A DNA stretch of 13,750 bases from CAYYOS01 sp964473355 (GTDB lineage Bacteria > Pseudomonadota > Gammaproteobacteria > Burkholderiales > REEB80): assembly GCA_964473355.1 (NCBI GenBank), contig CAYYOS010000066.1:1-13750 (forward strand), written 5' to 3'. Each line of letters starts with the position of its first letter. Position 1 is the stretch's first letter. Made by a program: the position numbers and the translations under genes. Under the pieces are notes generated by a model. It was not told the DNA's origin. It was given only the letters and a program-made list of their open reading frames with translations, and made no database searches. Positions 7,465 through 13,750 of the stretch are shown one piece after another.

Positions 7465-8247
7465 TTAATCAACAAACACCAGCCCTGGCTTGGCTTTGGG
7501 TAATTCCCATGTTTCGTCATAGCTGATTCCGTATAGGTATAAGCCATGCGGGCTAAATGTGGGCGCTGCCAGGGTTCGGTCGCGGCTTGCGAGAATCTCA
7601 GCGAGTTTCTCAGGGGGATATTTTCCACTGCCTGCATAAATTAAACAACCTACGATGTTTCTGATCATGTGCTGCAGAAAAGCGTTGGCACTAAAGGCAA
7701 AAACAAAGTAATCATGGTGTTGAACAATACTGACTTCATGCATGTGCCTAACGGGTGTGGCGGCTTGACACTCGCTGGACCGAAAGGCGCTAAAGTCATG
7801 TATACCAAGTAGACACGCCGCGGCAATTTGCATGTCAGACAAGCTGAGTGGGGCGTGATACCAGCCTACCTTGCCGTATTGGGTACCGGCACGTGCCTCG
7901 CGATTTAATAAAATATAACGGTAATGGCGCTGGCGAGCGCTATAGCGGGCATGAAAATCCTCGGGCACGGATTGCGCCCACAGTACGCTAATGCTGGGGG
8001 GTAACAGACTGTTTACGCCACGTTTCCAGGCGGACAAGGGACGTCGGGCAGTCGTATCGAAATGAACTACTTGCAGTAGTGCGTGCACACCCGTATCAGT
8101 TCGTGCCGCCGTGGTGACGGTAACAGCATGCCCGGCAATTTCGCTTAAACTGCGTTGTAGATAATCCTGAATACCGCAGCCCTGAGTTTGGCTTTGCCAT
8201 CCGCAAAAAGCAAAGCCATCGTATTCAAGCCCTAACGCTATTCTCAT
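7465..8247 (-). CDS. truA: tRNA pseudouridine(38-40) synthase TruA
   Basis: Converts uridines 38, 39 and 40 of the tRNA anticodon arm to pseudouridine. The 260-residue protein opens with the family N-terminus MRIALGLEYDG and FCGWQSQ; the catalytic aspartate is Asp51 in ARTDTGVHA (48-56). Further family motifs are ARYSARQRHYRYIL, GIHDFSAFRSS and the C-terminal FLQHMIRNIVGCL helix. The ATG at 8247 matches where the family begins. There is no Shine-Dalgarno: the bases before the ATG on the minus strand are GAGCTCCCCCCAA, which is C-rich. The gene lies 85 bp after fimV, the usual arrangement in Betaproteobacteria, and 75 bp before trpF. Confidence 0.97.
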   Translation of the reverse strand: MRIALGLEYDGFAFCGWQSQTQGCGIQDYLQRSLSEIAGHAVTVTTAARTDTGVHALLQVVHFDTTARRPLSAWKRGVNSLLPPSISVLWAQSVPEDFHARYSARQRHYRYILLNREARAGTQYGKVGWYHAPLSLSDMQIAAACLLGIHDFSAFRSSECQAATPVRHMHEVSIVQHHDYFVFAFSANAFLQHMIRNIVGCLIYAGSGKYPPEKLAEILASRDRTLAAPTFSPHGLYLYGISYDETWELPKAKPGLVFVD

Positions 8248-8296
8248 TTGGGGGGAGCTCTGATTTTTTACCGGGTAGAATTATCCCGGAGAGATT

Positions 8297-8324
8297 GGCG
8301 GGGTAGGCTATGCCTAACCCTGCC
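8297..8324 (-). other. Imperfect stem-loop just after the fimV stop
   Basis: In the minus-strand transcript the bases read GGC, A, GGG, T, TAGGC, loop ATA, GCCTA, CCC, C, GCC. This folds into about 11 base pairs with one A-C mismatch and one bulged T, closed by a three-base loop, beginning 8 nt after the fimV stop codon. No U-rich tract follows, so it does not meet the normal form of an intrinsic terminator. It may be a processing or stabilising element between fimV and truA, or a weak attenuator. Base pairing was worked out by eye. Confidence 0.4.
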
Positions 8325-8332
8325 TTACTGCG

Positions 8333-11300
8333 TTACACCAAAGCGGCGAGTAATTTTTTGGCGTCGCTTTTTTGTTCCGGTTCGCCTTCTTCCACCACTT
8401 CTTGCAGAATTTCACGCGCGCCGTCTTTGTCACCCATGTCCATGTAGGCTTTCGCTAAGTCAAGCTTGGTGGCCACTTCTTGCCAGTGCGATTCGGTATC
8501 GGTAAATACCATATCGGCGTCGAAGTTGTCAGAAACTTGCGAACGCTCGCCCAAATTTAAGTCTATTCGCGATAGGTCAACTTCCGGTGCGCTTGGCGCC
8601 GGGGTCGCCACGGTGTCGTCCGGCTTATAAAGCGCATCGAAATCACTGGCAGGCGATTCCACCGCTGGAGCGATAGTCGGCGGGCCCTCCAGGTTTTCTT
8701 CTAAATCCAGATCTAAGTCAAAGGAGTTATCAACTTCATCGGCGATATTATCTTCGTGCACCGCGGGTTCGTAAGCCCCCTGTTTGTCTACGGCTTGTGG
8801 AATAATACTATCGAAGTCCAGAGACGAGGTACCGGCCGGCTCATTGGGAGGTTGAGGCGAGGCATGTTGAGCGGAAACCTCACGAGCCTCCGGCAATTCA
8901 GGCGCGGAGTCAAACTGGAGATCTGCTGTATCAGGATTTTTTTCATCTATCTCAAAGTCGATCTCTTCGCCGCGGTCTACAGAAAAATCTAACCCCCCCA
9001 AAGTATCGTCGTTGGTGCGATTATCCTCCCGGGCCGCTAACATGCTACCGGCGGCGACAGCCGCGCCAGCCGCGCCAGCCGCAGCCACCGGTGCCATATC
9101 TGTTGTTTTAACGCCGGTTTCCGGGGCATACAAGGGATTGTTGGGATCGAGTTCGCGACCCATTTCGGCTACCTTGTGCCACAATGGATGAGAACGGCCG
9201 CCGATTGCGGCATACAATTCGCCTGCCAAGGTTTCATATGCGGCGACGTTTTTGCGCGAAGCATAGATCTCTAAAAGCTTGACTTGAATTTCATGCCGGC
9301 TTGGATCTTTGGAGAGCGCTTCTTTGAGAATTTCCTCTGCTTGCGCGTCACGACCGTACGCCATATAAACTTCCGCCTCCGCGATGGGGTCGACGTCGTT
9401 GGTATCGATGGTCCCCATGCCGGCTTGGCTGAAGTCGGTCAAAAATGAGGTGTCACCGGTATCAATGACGCCTCCGGCGGTGTCGCCAAACACGGTGTTG
9501 GCCTTTAAGTCTCCCCCCGTCATGATGCTGTCTTCAAAACTGGAAAGACTTTTGCGGCGCTGATTACTTCTCCACATTAATGCAAGCGCCGCGAGCAACA
9601 ACAGCGCGACCACGGCTGCTCCGAGATACAGCGGATTCTCCGCTATCGAGGAAAGGAAAGATGGTTCCTCGGCTTTCGGTTTAGGGGTGACCGGTGCGAC
9701 CGCCGGCTTAGGCGCGACTTCCTTTGTCTCCACGGGTGGGGAAACTACCGGCGCGGGTGGTGTTGTCACCGGCTCACTGCTGGTCGGCGGGGTGCTGGGC
9801 GCCGCCGGGGTAGCGGGTGGCGGTGTGATAGCTGGGACGCTAGGCGAACCAGGCGTATCGGGTAACGCACGCAGTAAAGGCGCCGGCGTAGATGCGGGCG
9901 GGGTGACGCTGGGCGCCGGCGGCAACGCAGACGGCGTGCCGCTTACGGGCGCCGGGGTGGTACCCACCTGCGGCGCGGAGCCTGTACCGGGTTTAACTGG
10001 GGGCGTGGTCGGTGCGGGTACACTCGTACCGGATTTGTTTGCTTGTTTTTGCAGGTCTGCCAAGGCTTGATTACGGATTTCCAGCAAACGCTGCATATCT
10101 TTTATATTGCTTTCCAGTGCTGCAACACGAGAATTCGCTTCTTTTAAGCTCTTTTCTTTAGCGACATTTTCTTCTTCAAGGGCACGTAATTTATCCTGGG
10201 TCGATGCAGCAGATCCAGCGGTTCCGCCCGTAGTTTTTGAGGCACTGGTCTCGCCCTTGGATAATTTTAAAACATCTTGACTGGTCGCGGCCAGTGCAGC
10301 TTTATCCTCAACCGTGCTGGTAATTGCACCACTCGCGGACTGTTTGCCGCCCTCGGGTGCTGCGGGCGCAGCTTCCGTTGATTGGGCGAGTTTTTGCCGG
10401 TAAGCGTTCCAGTCGGCGACGTGCGCTTTGACTTGCTTGCGTGCGGCGGCAGGTTCGATAGCGGCTAACTCCTGGGCGGGAGGAACGCGCAAAATTTGTC
10501 CGACGCGCAGCCGGTTCATATTCTTGCCTATAAAAGCGTCCGGATTGGCCTGGTATAGGCCAGCTAGCATTTGCTCTAAACTTAAGCTTTCGCCTTTAAG
10601 TTCGCTGGCGATTTTATTTAAGGTATCGCCGCGCTTAATCGCATACTCTTGCTGAGCGGCGCTACTTGCGTCGGTAGAAACAGGCGCACCCGGCTCATCG
10701 AATTTGGGGAAGGTTTGTTCCGCTGGGGTGAGCGCGGGTTTAGGCGGTGGCGGTGTGCCGCGTCCACGTTTGCCGGTTTTCGCCGAAGGGGGAGTGGTGG
10801 CTGCCACCGAGGTGCTGGATTTAGCAGCGGACTCTGCCGTAGCGACCGGGGCAGGCGTCACCGCAGGGCGTTCGGCTGGGGTAGGCACTGATCGAATTTG
10901 GGGTGCCGCAACTGGGGCCACGGGCTCAGGCGCGACAAAACCTGGGGGGTCGAGCAAAACGGTATATTCACGCAGCAATCGGCCCGAAGTCCAGCTTAGT
11001 TCAATCAATACATCTAAGAAGGGCTCATTGATTGGTTGCGTCGACGTGACTTTTAAATAAGACTCACCATTACTTCTTTGCGCGACGACAAATTTCAGGC
11101 TCGCAGCGAGCCCGGTGCGTTCTATGTTAGCGTCTTTGTAAACGCTGGCTGGTGCAACCCGAGCGACGATGGAAGATAGCTCATCTTTTTGCACCGAAAG
11201 CAGCGCAATTTCCGCGCGCAGCGGCTGACCTAAAGACGAGAGTACGGTTAGCTTTCCCAGCCCGACGGCGGAGACCACGGAGGGAAGACAGAGCAGCACG

Positions 11301-11338
11301 AGCGCTACCCAGTATGTTCTTAAGTTGGATGTGTTCAC
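8333..11338 (-). CDS. fimV: FimV-type LysM/TPR polar hub protein
   Basis: Large inner-membrane protein related to FimV/HubP, which bind peptidoglycan, mark the cell pole and promote type IV pilus assembly. The open frame reaches an ATG at 11389, but the GTG at 11338 is preferred: GAGG (11346-11349) lies 7 nt upstream and the protein then starts with a clean signal peptide (1-24, ending SVVSA). Domains in the 1001-residue product: FimV N-terminal domain (about 25-135, LGKLTVLSSLGQPLRAEI), LysM (about 232-287, YAIKRGDTLNKIAS), coiled coil (381-433), Pro/Thr/Ala-rich linker (438-558), membrane helix (570-589), TPR-like segment (652-735), Ala/Gly-rich stretch (750-769), an acidic low-complexity region, and the C-terminal FimV domain (953-1001, LDLAKAYMDMGDKDGAREIL). 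All expected parts are present. Type IV pilus genes are not in the window, so a pilus role is inferred. Confidence 0.95.
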   Translation of the reverse strand: MNTSNLRTYWVALVLLCLPSVVSAVGLGKLTVLSSLGQPLRAEIALLSVQKDELSSIVARVAPASVYKDANIERTGLAASLKFVVAQRSNGESYLKVTSTQPINEPFLDVLIELSWTSGRLLREYTVLLDPPGFVAPEPVAPVAAPQIRSVPTPAERPAVTPAPVATAESAAKSSTSVAATTPPSAKTGKRGRGTPPPPKPALTPAEQTFPKFDEPGAPVSTDASSAAQQEYAIKRGDTLNKIASELKGESLSLEQMLAGLYQANPDAFIGKNMNRLRVGQILRVPPAQELAAIEPAAARKQVKAHVADWNAYRQKLAQSTEAAPAAPEGGKQSASGAITSTVEDKAALAATSQDVLKLSKGETSASKTTGGTAGSAASTQDKLRALEEENVAKEKSLKEANSRVAALESNIKDMQRLLEIRNQALADLQKQANKSGTSVPAPTTPPVKPGTGSAPQVGTTPAPVSGTPSALPPAPSVTPPASTPAPLLRALPDTPGSPSVPAITPPPATPAAPSTPPTSSEPVTTPPAPVVSPPVETKEVAPKPAVAPVTPKPKAEEPSFLSSIAENPLYLGAAVVALLLLAALALMWRSNQRRKSLSSFEDSIMTGGDLKANTVFGDTAGGVIDTGDTSFLTDFSQAGMGTIDTNDVDPIAEAEVYMAYGRDAQAEEILKEALSKDPSRHEIQVKLLEIYASRKNVAAYETLAGELYAAIGGRSHPLWHKVAEMGRELDPNNPLYAPETGVKTTDMAPVAAAGAAGAAVAAGSMLAAREDNRTNDDTLGGLDFSVDRGEEIDFEIDEKNPDTADLQFDSAPELPEAREVSAQHASPQPPNEPAGTSSLDFDSIIPQAVDKQGAYEPAVHEDNIADEVDNSFDLDLDLEENLEGPPTIAPAVESPASDFDALYKPDDTVATPAPSAPEVDLSRIDLNLGERSQVSDNFDADMVFTDTESHWQEVATKLDLAKAYMDMGDKDGAREILQEVVEEGEPEQKSDAKKLLAALV
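9059..9085 (-). repeat. Three tandem 9-bp units in fimV encoding Gly-Ala-Ala
   Basis: On the plus strand agccgcgcc is repeated twice exactly (9059-9067, 9068-9076) and a third time with a change (9077-9085). On the coding strand it gives a Gly-Ala-Ala-like repeat inside the hydrophobic Ala/Gly-rich stretch between the TPR-like segment and the acidic region of FimV. Because the unit is a multiple of three, slippage would alter repeat number without breaking the frame. Confidence 0.7.
9665..10027 (-). repeat. Low-complexity Pro/Thr/Ala/Ser coding segment of fimV
   Basis: This stretch encodes the proline-rich periplasmic linker (residues about 438-558) between the coiled coil and the membrane helix of FimV. 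It is G/C-rich compared with its surroundings and made of many short degenerate repeats of Pro-Ala, Pro-Thr and Pro-Pro codons rather than one exact unit. The plus strand is open across it and would encode a Gly-rich protein, which is a compositional artefact. Confidence 0.65.
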
Positions 11339-11582
11339 CTTGCCACCTCGCAAATAATGGGTTCTTAAGCTACCAGTTAAGGCACGCATCTATTGGCGCG
11401 CTAATTTTCCCCGGTGCCTGACTTATCTTGTTATTTGCAGCATCCTTACATTATTGTTATCCCACAATAACCGATTGGATACCTCTGCTGCCCTAGATCA
11501 CAAGAACCAATTTTGATACGGTAACTAAAATAACATCATATAGTTAGAGATGCAAGCTAATCTTACACATTATTATTATGGT
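11339..11582. promoter_or_regulatory. asd-fimV intergenic region, probable fimV promoter region
   Basis: This 244-bp AT-rich spacer is the largest non-coding stretch in the window, and no plausible small gene was seen in it. It ends with the fimV Shine-Dalgarno GAGG (11346-11349). Inverted repeats are TAACTA (11522-11527) with TAGTTA (11541-11546), the 20-bp palindrome at 11451-11470, and AGGCAC (11380-11385) with GTGCCT (11414-11419) in what would be the leader. On the minus strand a TATGAT hexamer, five of six to the -10 consensus, lies next to the TAGTTA arm but lacks a good -35. No GC-rich hairpin with a U-tract follows asd, so no intrinsic terminator is apparent. Confidence 0.45.
11451..11470. 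promoter_or_regulatory. Operator-like inverted repeat upstream of fimV
   Basis: TTATTGT (11451-11457) and ACAATAA (11464-11470) are perfect 7-bp inverted arms around a 6-bp centre. A second, shifted dyad overlaps it: GTTAT (11456-11460) with ATAAC (11467-11471). The element resembles the lac operator with part of its centre removed (TTGTTATCC then CACAA). It lies about 110 bp before the fimV start. This may be a repressor site or a chance AT-rich palindrome; no regulator is encoded in the window. Confidence 0.35.
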
Positions 11583-12608
11583 CTAATCCAAATATTTTTC
11601 AACCAATAATTCGGCAATTTGCACGCTATTTAATGCCGCGCCCTTGCGCACGTTATCGCTTACCACCCACATGTCTAAGCCTCGCGGATGGGAAATATCT
11701 TCGCGTATGCGCCCCACAAATACCGCGTCCTTGCCAGAAGCTTCGGTAAGCGCTGTAGGGTAGCCGCCGGCTTCGCGCTTGTCGATGACCGTCACGCCGG
11801 CAGCCGCGCCTAATATGGCACGAGCCTGCGCCACGCTGATTTTTTCGCGGGTCTCAATATGAATGGCCTCGGAGTGCCCGTAAAACACCGGTACCCGCAC
11901 CGCGGTGGGGTTTACGAGTATGCTCTGGTCCTCCATGATTTTGTTGGTTTCCCAAACCATTTTCATTTCTTCTTTGGTGTAGCCATTTTCTTGGAAAACA
12001 TCGATTTGCGGCAGCACATTGAAGGCGATTTGCTTGGGGTATACCTCACAACTGACGGCTTGGCTGTTAAACATTGCCCGCGTCTGTGTGGCAAGCTCTT
12101 CAATTGCCTCCTTGCCAGTGCCAGACACGGCTTGATAGGTGCAAACGTTAATCCGTTCTATGCCAACTTGACGATGTATTGGTGCTAGGGCTACCAGCAT
12201 TTGAATAGTAGAGCAATTCGGATTGGCGATAATGCCTCGGTTCTTGTATTGGGCTATGGCCTCCGGATTAACCTCCGGTATGACTAAAGGAATATCGTCG
12301 TCATAACGGAAGTGCGCGGTGTTGTCGATTACCACGCAGCCTTTTGCGGCGGCCTTAGGTGCGTATTCCGCAGAGATGCTGCCGCCTGCGGAAAATAATC
12401 CGATTTGCGCTTGGCTAAAATCAAATTTAGCCAATTCCAGTACGGTGACATCTTTACCGTTAAACCGAATCTGTGAACCCGCGGAGCGCTCTGACGCCAG
12501 GGGAAATATTTTACCCACGGGAAATTTGCGTTCTTCAAGAATTGCTAGCATCGCCTCCCCCACAGCGCCGGTTGCGCCTACCACGGCGACATCGTAAGTT
12601 TTACTCAT
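11583..12608 (-). CDS. asd: Aspartate-semialdehyde dehydrogenase
   Basis: Reduces L-aspartyl-4-phosphate with NADPH to aspartate 4-semialdehyde, the branch point to lysine, diaminopimelate, threonine and methionine. The 341-residue protein has the N-terminal NADP fold GATGAVGEAM (11-20), the catalytic cysteine Cys132 in NPNCSTIQM, substrate-binding Gln159 (TYQAVSGTG), and GHSEAIHIET (244-253) with the conserved histidine. Length and motifs fit the shorter, roughly 340-residue class found in Gram-positives and many Proteobacteria, not the roughly 370-residue E. coli class. The ATG at 12608 has AAGGGA upstream at good spacing and lies 28 bp after leuB, consistent with a leuB-asd transcript. The neighbour fimV on the other side is the usual context. 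Confidence 0.97.
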   Translation of the reverse strand: MSKTYDVAVVGATGAVGEAMLAILEERKFPVGKIFPLASERSAGSQIRFNGKDVTVLELAKFDFSQAQIGLFSAGGSISAEYAPKAAAKGCVVIDNTAHFRYDDDIPLVIPEVNPEAIAQYKNRGIIANPNCSTIQMLVALAPIHRQVGIERINVCTYQAVSGTGKEAIEELATQTRAMFNSQAVSCEVYPKQIAFNVLPQIDVFQENGYTKEEMKMVWETNKIMEDQSILVNPTAVRVPVFYGHSEAIHIETREKISVAQARAILGAAAGVTVIDKREAGGYPTALTEASGKDAVFVGRIREDISHPRGLDMWVVSDNVRKGAALNSVQIAELLVEKYLD

Positions 12609-12636
12609 TCAAAATCCCTTTAAATCAAACATAAAA

Positions 12637-13698
12637 TTATAGTGCGGCAACGACCGCGTCTCCCATTTTTTCAGTAGAAAGCTTCTGCATGCCATCAGTG
12701 TAAATATCCGCCGTGCGTAGGCCTTGCGCCAGTACTTTAGTTACCGCAGATTCAACTAGCGCGGCGCTTTCATCATGGTTAAAGGTATGGCGCAGCATCA
12801 TCGCGACGGATAATATGGTTGCCAACGGGTTGGCGATATTTTTGCCGGCAATATCGGGGGCAGAACCGTGTATGGGTTCGTACAACCCTTTATTATTTTC
12901 ATCCAAAGAAGCGGAGGGCAACATGCCGATCGAGCCCGTAAGCATAGAGGCTTGGTCAGACAAAATGTCGCCGAATAAATTGCCCGTGACGATCACGTCA
13001 AACTGCTGTGGTGCGCGTACCAATTGCATCGCAGCATTGTCCACGTACATATGCGATAGCGACACGGATGGGTAATCGGCCGCCACTTCGTTGACAACTT
13101 GCCGCCACAGTTCGCTGGTTTCCAAAACGTTGGCCTTATCTACGGAACACAATTTTCCGCCCCGCGTCAGTGCAATTTTAAAGGCAACGTGAGCTATGCG
13201 CCGCACCTCCGTTTCGTTATACGTCATGGTATTAAATGCCACGCGACCCAAAGGCCCACTCGCTGTGCCTCGAGGTTGGCCGAAGTATACGTCCCCGGTT
13301 AACTCGCGGACAATTAAGATATCTAGTCCCGAGATGGCTTCTGGTTTTAATGATGAGGCCGCCGCCAGTGCCGGGTATAACGTTGCGGGTCGCAAGTTTG
13401 CAAAAAGATTGAGTTCTTTGCGTATGCGCAGCAGCCCCTGCTCGGGTCGCATAGGGCGAGGCAAGTTGTCATATTGATAGCCACCTACCGCGCCTAACAG
13501 CACGGCATCCGCCGCCCGAGCCAGTCGCAGCGTGGCGTCGGGTAAGGGGTCACCGCCGTTATCATAGCCGGCGCCGCCGATCGCCGACTCTTCAAGCTCG
13601 AACGCCATGCCATGTGCGGTAAGCGCATGCAGAATTTTTTTGGCCTGGGCCATGATTTCTGGCCCAATGCCGTCACCGGGAAGGATGGCAATTTTCAT
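12637..13698 (-). CDS. leuB: 3-isopropylmalate dehydrogenase
   Basis: NAD-dependent oxidative decarboxylation of 3-isopropylmalate to 2-oxoisocaproate in leucine synthesis. An upstream in-frame ATG exists at 13722, but the family starts MKIAILPGDGIG, so the ATG at 13698 is chosen, giving 353 residues. Visible residues are substrate arginines in RIRKELNLFANLRP (Arg93, Arg103) and IVRELTGD (Arg131), catalytic Tyr138 (GDVYFG) and Lys188 (SVDKANVLE), and metal-binding Asp220, Asp244 and Asp248 (GDILSDQ). The NAD-binding loop EPIHGSAPDIAGK (274-286) follows. A weak GGA lies 5 nt before the start. leuC and leuD would be expected upstream but lie outside the window. Confidence 0.97.
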   Translation of the reverse strand: MKIAILPGDGIGPEIMAQAKKILHALTAHGMAFELEESAIGGAGYDNGGDPLPDATLRLARAADAVLLGAVGGYQYDNLPRPMRPEQGLLRIRKELNLFANLRPATLYPALAAASSLKPEAISGLDILIVRELTGDVYFGQPRGTASGPLGRVAFNTMTYNETEVRRIAHVAFKIALTRGGKLCSVDKANVLETSELWRQVVNEVAADYPSVSLSHMYVDNAAMQLVRAPQQFDVIVTGNLFGDILSDQASMLTGSIGMLPSASLDENNKGLYEPIHGSAPDIAGKNIANPLATILSVAMMLRHTFNHDESAALVESAVTKVLAQGLRTADIYTDGMQKLSTEKMGDAVVAAL

Positions 13699-13750
13699 AT
13701 ATTCCGAATTATAAATGAACAAGCACCGCCGCGCTGCATAAATAGGCGAG
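13699..13750 (-). promoter_or_regulatory. leuB upstream region with a TATAAT hexamer
   Basis: These 52 bases to the window edge contain no recognisable coding end. The minus strand has a perfect TATAAT (plus 13708-13713) only 9 nt before the leuB ATG, with no matching -35 at 17-18 nt. In the same place a TAA closes one frame that is open to the window edge, so the tail of an upstream gene cannot be excluded. The promoter reading is weak. Confidence 0.2.

Noticed and set aside
8250..8255. G6 homopolymer just before truA as a phase-variation tract
   Set aside because: Six bases is short, it lies outside the coding region and truA is a housekeeping gene; no sign of switching.
8264..8289. CCGGG/CCCGG hairpin next to a T6 run as an intrinsic terminator
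   Set aside because: On the minus strand the run is A6 after the stem, and on the plus strand the T6 run lies before the stem, so neither strand has the stem-then-U order a terminator needs.
9687..10070. Plus-strand open frame encoding a Gly/Ala/Thr-rich protein
   Set aside because: It is the complement of the proline-rich linker codons of fimV; composition alone keeps it open, and the opposite frame is a well-conserved gene.
10649..11060. Plus-strand open frames opposite the 5' part of fimV
   Set aside because: No recognisable domains, low-complexity translations, and they lie wholly opposite conserved FimV coding sequence.
11564..11579. ATT trinucleotide run after the asd stop as a microsatellite or terminator tail
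   Set aside because: Only about three repeat units and no GC-rich stem precedes it.
13699..13722. Extended leuB N-terminus from the ATG at 13722
   Set aside because: The extra eight residues are not part of the family, which starts at MKIAILPGDG.
1..13750. CRISPR array, tRNA, rRNA, IS element or prophage genes
   Set aside because: No regularly spaced repeats, cloverleaf or transposase/integrase sequences were found; coding density with conserved housekeeping genes leaves little room for them.

Overview
The window is a dense run of twelve genes, all on the minus strand. In transcription order, from high to low coordinate, they are leuB, asd, fimV, truA, trpF, trpB, trpA, accD, folC, a DedD-type SPOR protein, cvpA and purF (purF runs off the left edge). 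This order (leuB-asd-fimV-truA-trpFBA-accD-folC-SPOR-cvpA-purF) is a familiar chromosomal housekeeping cluster of Proteobacteria. The FimV N-terminal and C-terminal sequences, and trpB and trpA sitting between trpF and accD, look most like Betaproteobacteria. Moderate base composition makes a Nitrosomonadales-like lineage plausible, but the exact taxon cannot be fixed from the sequence alone. No mobile element, phage gene, CRISPR array, tRNA or rRNA was seen, and none of the genes looks recently transferred.

Right part (11583-13750): leuB (leucine synthesis) and asd (aspartate family: Lys, Thr, Met, diaminopimelate) lie 28 bp apart. A 244-bp AT-rich spacer follows. It is the largest non-coding stretch here and holds a lac-operator-like inverted repeat.

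Middle (7465-11338): fimV encodes a large LysM/TPR inner-membrane polarity and pilus-assembly hub. It is followed by an imperfect stem-loop and truA (tRNA pseudouridine 38-40 synthase).

Centre-left (3876-7389): trpF, trpB, trpA and accD are tightly coupled. trpF/trpB overlap by 17 bp, trpB/trpA are 25 bp apart, and trpA/accD share ATGA. The last steps of tryptophan synthesis are thus tied to the carboxyltransferase beta subunit of acetyl-CoA carboxylase.

Left (1-3707): after a 168-bp spacer, folC, the SPOR gene, cvpA and purF are packed end to end (TAA directly followed by ATG, a 3-bp gap, then a TAATG overlap), so they are almost certainly one transcript. They cover folate polyglutamylation, septal peptidoglycan binding, a CvpA membrane protein and the first step of purine synthesis.

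I found no convincing undescribed system. The points worth a second look are small: the operator-like palindrome before fimV, the stem-loop after the fimV stop, starts without a Shine-Dalgarno (truA, trpF, trpA), a GTG-GTG-TTG start cluster in trpB, a well-placed SD facing an out-of-frame ATG at the SPOR/cvpA junction, and a tandem Gly-Ala-Ala repeat in fimV.
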